In this document: in pieces, positions 5,727 to 5,933 of the stretch
Layout of the letters: the number at the start of each line of letters is the position of its first letter
How positions within the stretch are numbered: position 1 is the stretch's first letter
Source: JBFJWR01 sp041623535
GTDB taxonomy: Bacteria; Pseudomonadota; Gammaproteobacteria; Pseudomonadales; JBFGWM01
NCBI GenBank assembly: GCA_041623535.1
Contig: JBFJWR010000188.1
Location: forward strand, 1-5,933
Direction of reading: 5' to 3'
DNA length: 5,933 nt
The notes under the pieces: generated by a model
What the model was told of the DNA's origin: nothing
Seen by the model: the letters and a program-made list of their open reading frames with translations, nothing else
Database searches by the model: none
Translations under genes and position numbers: made by a program

Positions 5727-5768
5727 GTCATCCTGAGCGGAGCGCGCAGCGCGGAGTCGAAGGACCTC
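5727..5768 (+). repeat. Forward unit 2, shortened hairpin
   Basis: A 42-bp unit with a reduced stem, GCGC/GCGC around loop GCA, four base pairs instead of eight. The loop sequence equals that of forward unit 1. The missing 8 bp account for the difference between the 236-bp and 228-bp offsets of the two blocks. Confidence 0.75.
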
Positions 5769-5810
5769 GCGGGGTTACGTAGCAGTTGGGTAGTGCGCGG
5801 TACGACTTCC

Positions 5811-5860
5811 GGGATCCTTCGACTACAGCGACACGTTGTGTCGCTTCCGCTCAGGATGAC
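5811..5860 (-). repeat. Reverse unit 2
   Basis: A full 50-bp unit nearly identical to 5583-5632, including the whole AGCGACAC/GTGTCGCT hairpin. Differences are at the first bases and at one terminal base (GGATGAC instead of GGACGAC). Confidence 0.8.
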
Positions 5861-5883
5861 ATGGGGTGCGTCGTACAACGCCC

Positions 5884-5933
5884 GGGATCCTTCGACTGCG
5901 GCAACGCTGCGCATTGCCTTCGCTCAGGACGAC
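5884..5933 (-). repeat. Reverse unit 3 at the window edge
   Basis: A full 50-bp unit ending on the last base of the window. Read on the minus strand, its stem is GGCAATGC with GCGTTGCC around loop GCA, eight pairs including one G-T wobble. It shares loop and flanks with forward unit 1 but differs from it at several paired positions. Confidence 0.8.

Larger units (their letters stand above)
5466..5933. repeat. Array of GTCATCCTGAGCG palindromic repeats, continuing past right edge
   Basis: From the NUDIX stop codon to the window end the sequence consists of at least eight full or partial copies of one unit, in both orientations. A full unit starts GTCATCCTGAGCG, has a central hairpin and ends GTCGAAGGACCTC or GTCGAAGGATCTC. 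The arrangement is fragment (5466-5476), forward (5491-5540), reverse (5583-5632), short reverse (5656-5682), truncated forward (5691-5713), forward (5727-5768), reverse (5811-5860), reverse (5884-5933). The family resembles the widely scattered bacterial repeat whose chance translations read HPELVEGS or HPERSEGS (from memory). The last unit ends exactly at the window edge, so the array probably continues. No transposase is present, so the units must be moved in trans if they are mobile. The only long frame across the array is a repeat-derived artefact. Confidence 0.9.
5727..5933. repeat. Composite repeat block, copy 2
   Basis: It has the same order as copy 1: forward unit, 42-bp spacer, reverse unit, 23-bp spacer, reverse unit. 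It differs in two ways. Its forward unit is 8 bp shorter, through loss of four bases from each arm of the central hairpin, and its last unit is full length with its own hairpin where copy 1 has a 27-bp form without one. The block ends at the window edge, so it may extend. Confidence 0.85.

Noticed and set aside
5492..5914. 140-codon minus-strand ORF
   Set aside because: It is composed entirely of palindromic repeat units, is internally duplicated, and its apparent protein motifs are translations of the DNA repeat.
5466..5933. Possible CRISPR array
   Set aside because: Units occur in both orientations, spacers are shared between copies instead of unique, unit length varies from 27 to 50 bp, and no cas gene is present.

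Overview
The window looks like chromosomal DNA of a Gram-negative bacterium, most likely a gammaproteobacterium and perhaps an uncultured or marine one. This rests on GC-rich coding with a strong third-position bias, an exported protein with a classical signal peptide, a CHASE2-type membrane adenylate cyclase, a zinc-ribbon NUDIX hydrolase and a bacterial tRNA with an encoded CCA end. The lineage is inferred from protein style; there is no marker gene.

Layout, left to right. (1) 1-364, minus strand: the N-terminal 121 codons of an exported protein of unknown function, running off the left edge. (2) 365-730: about 370 bp of mostly empty intergenic DNA with a leader hairpin and one doubtful 56-codon ORF behind a strong Shine-Dalgarno. 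(3) 731-806, minus strand: a complete tRNA-Arg(CCT) with an extended -10 promoter just upstream. (4) 904-2575, plus strand: two overlapping genes, the arsenosugar-type radical SAM protein ArsS and a family 2 glycosyltransferase of the arsenosugar-associated type. (5) 2624-4852, minus strand: a 742-residue CHASE2/class III adenylate cyclase, convergent with the glycosyltransferase. (6) 4921-5475, plus strand: a NUDIX hydrolase, divergent from the cyclase across a 68-bp gap that contains a perfect TATAAT. (7) 5466-5933: a dense array of GTCATCCTGAGCG-type palindromic repeats running to the right edge. Its first fragment supplies the NUDIX stop codon.

Functionally, arsS plus the glycosyltransferase form a small arsenic-biotransformation module: SAM-dependent attachment of a deoxyadenosyl group to methylated arsenic, then sugar transfer. 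No arsM or ars regulator is visible in the window. The cyclase is a stand-alone sensor enzyme expected to make cAMP in response to a periplasmic signal. The NUDIX protein is probably a housekeeping nucleotide-sugar or dinucleotide pyrophosphatase. Nothing in the sequence ties these to the arsenic genes.

The most unusual part is the repeat array. Two copies of a roughly 230-bp block are laid head to tail. Each is built from inverted units that carry a central hairpin whose two arms differ between units in a compensating way, so the pairing is kept while the sequence changes.
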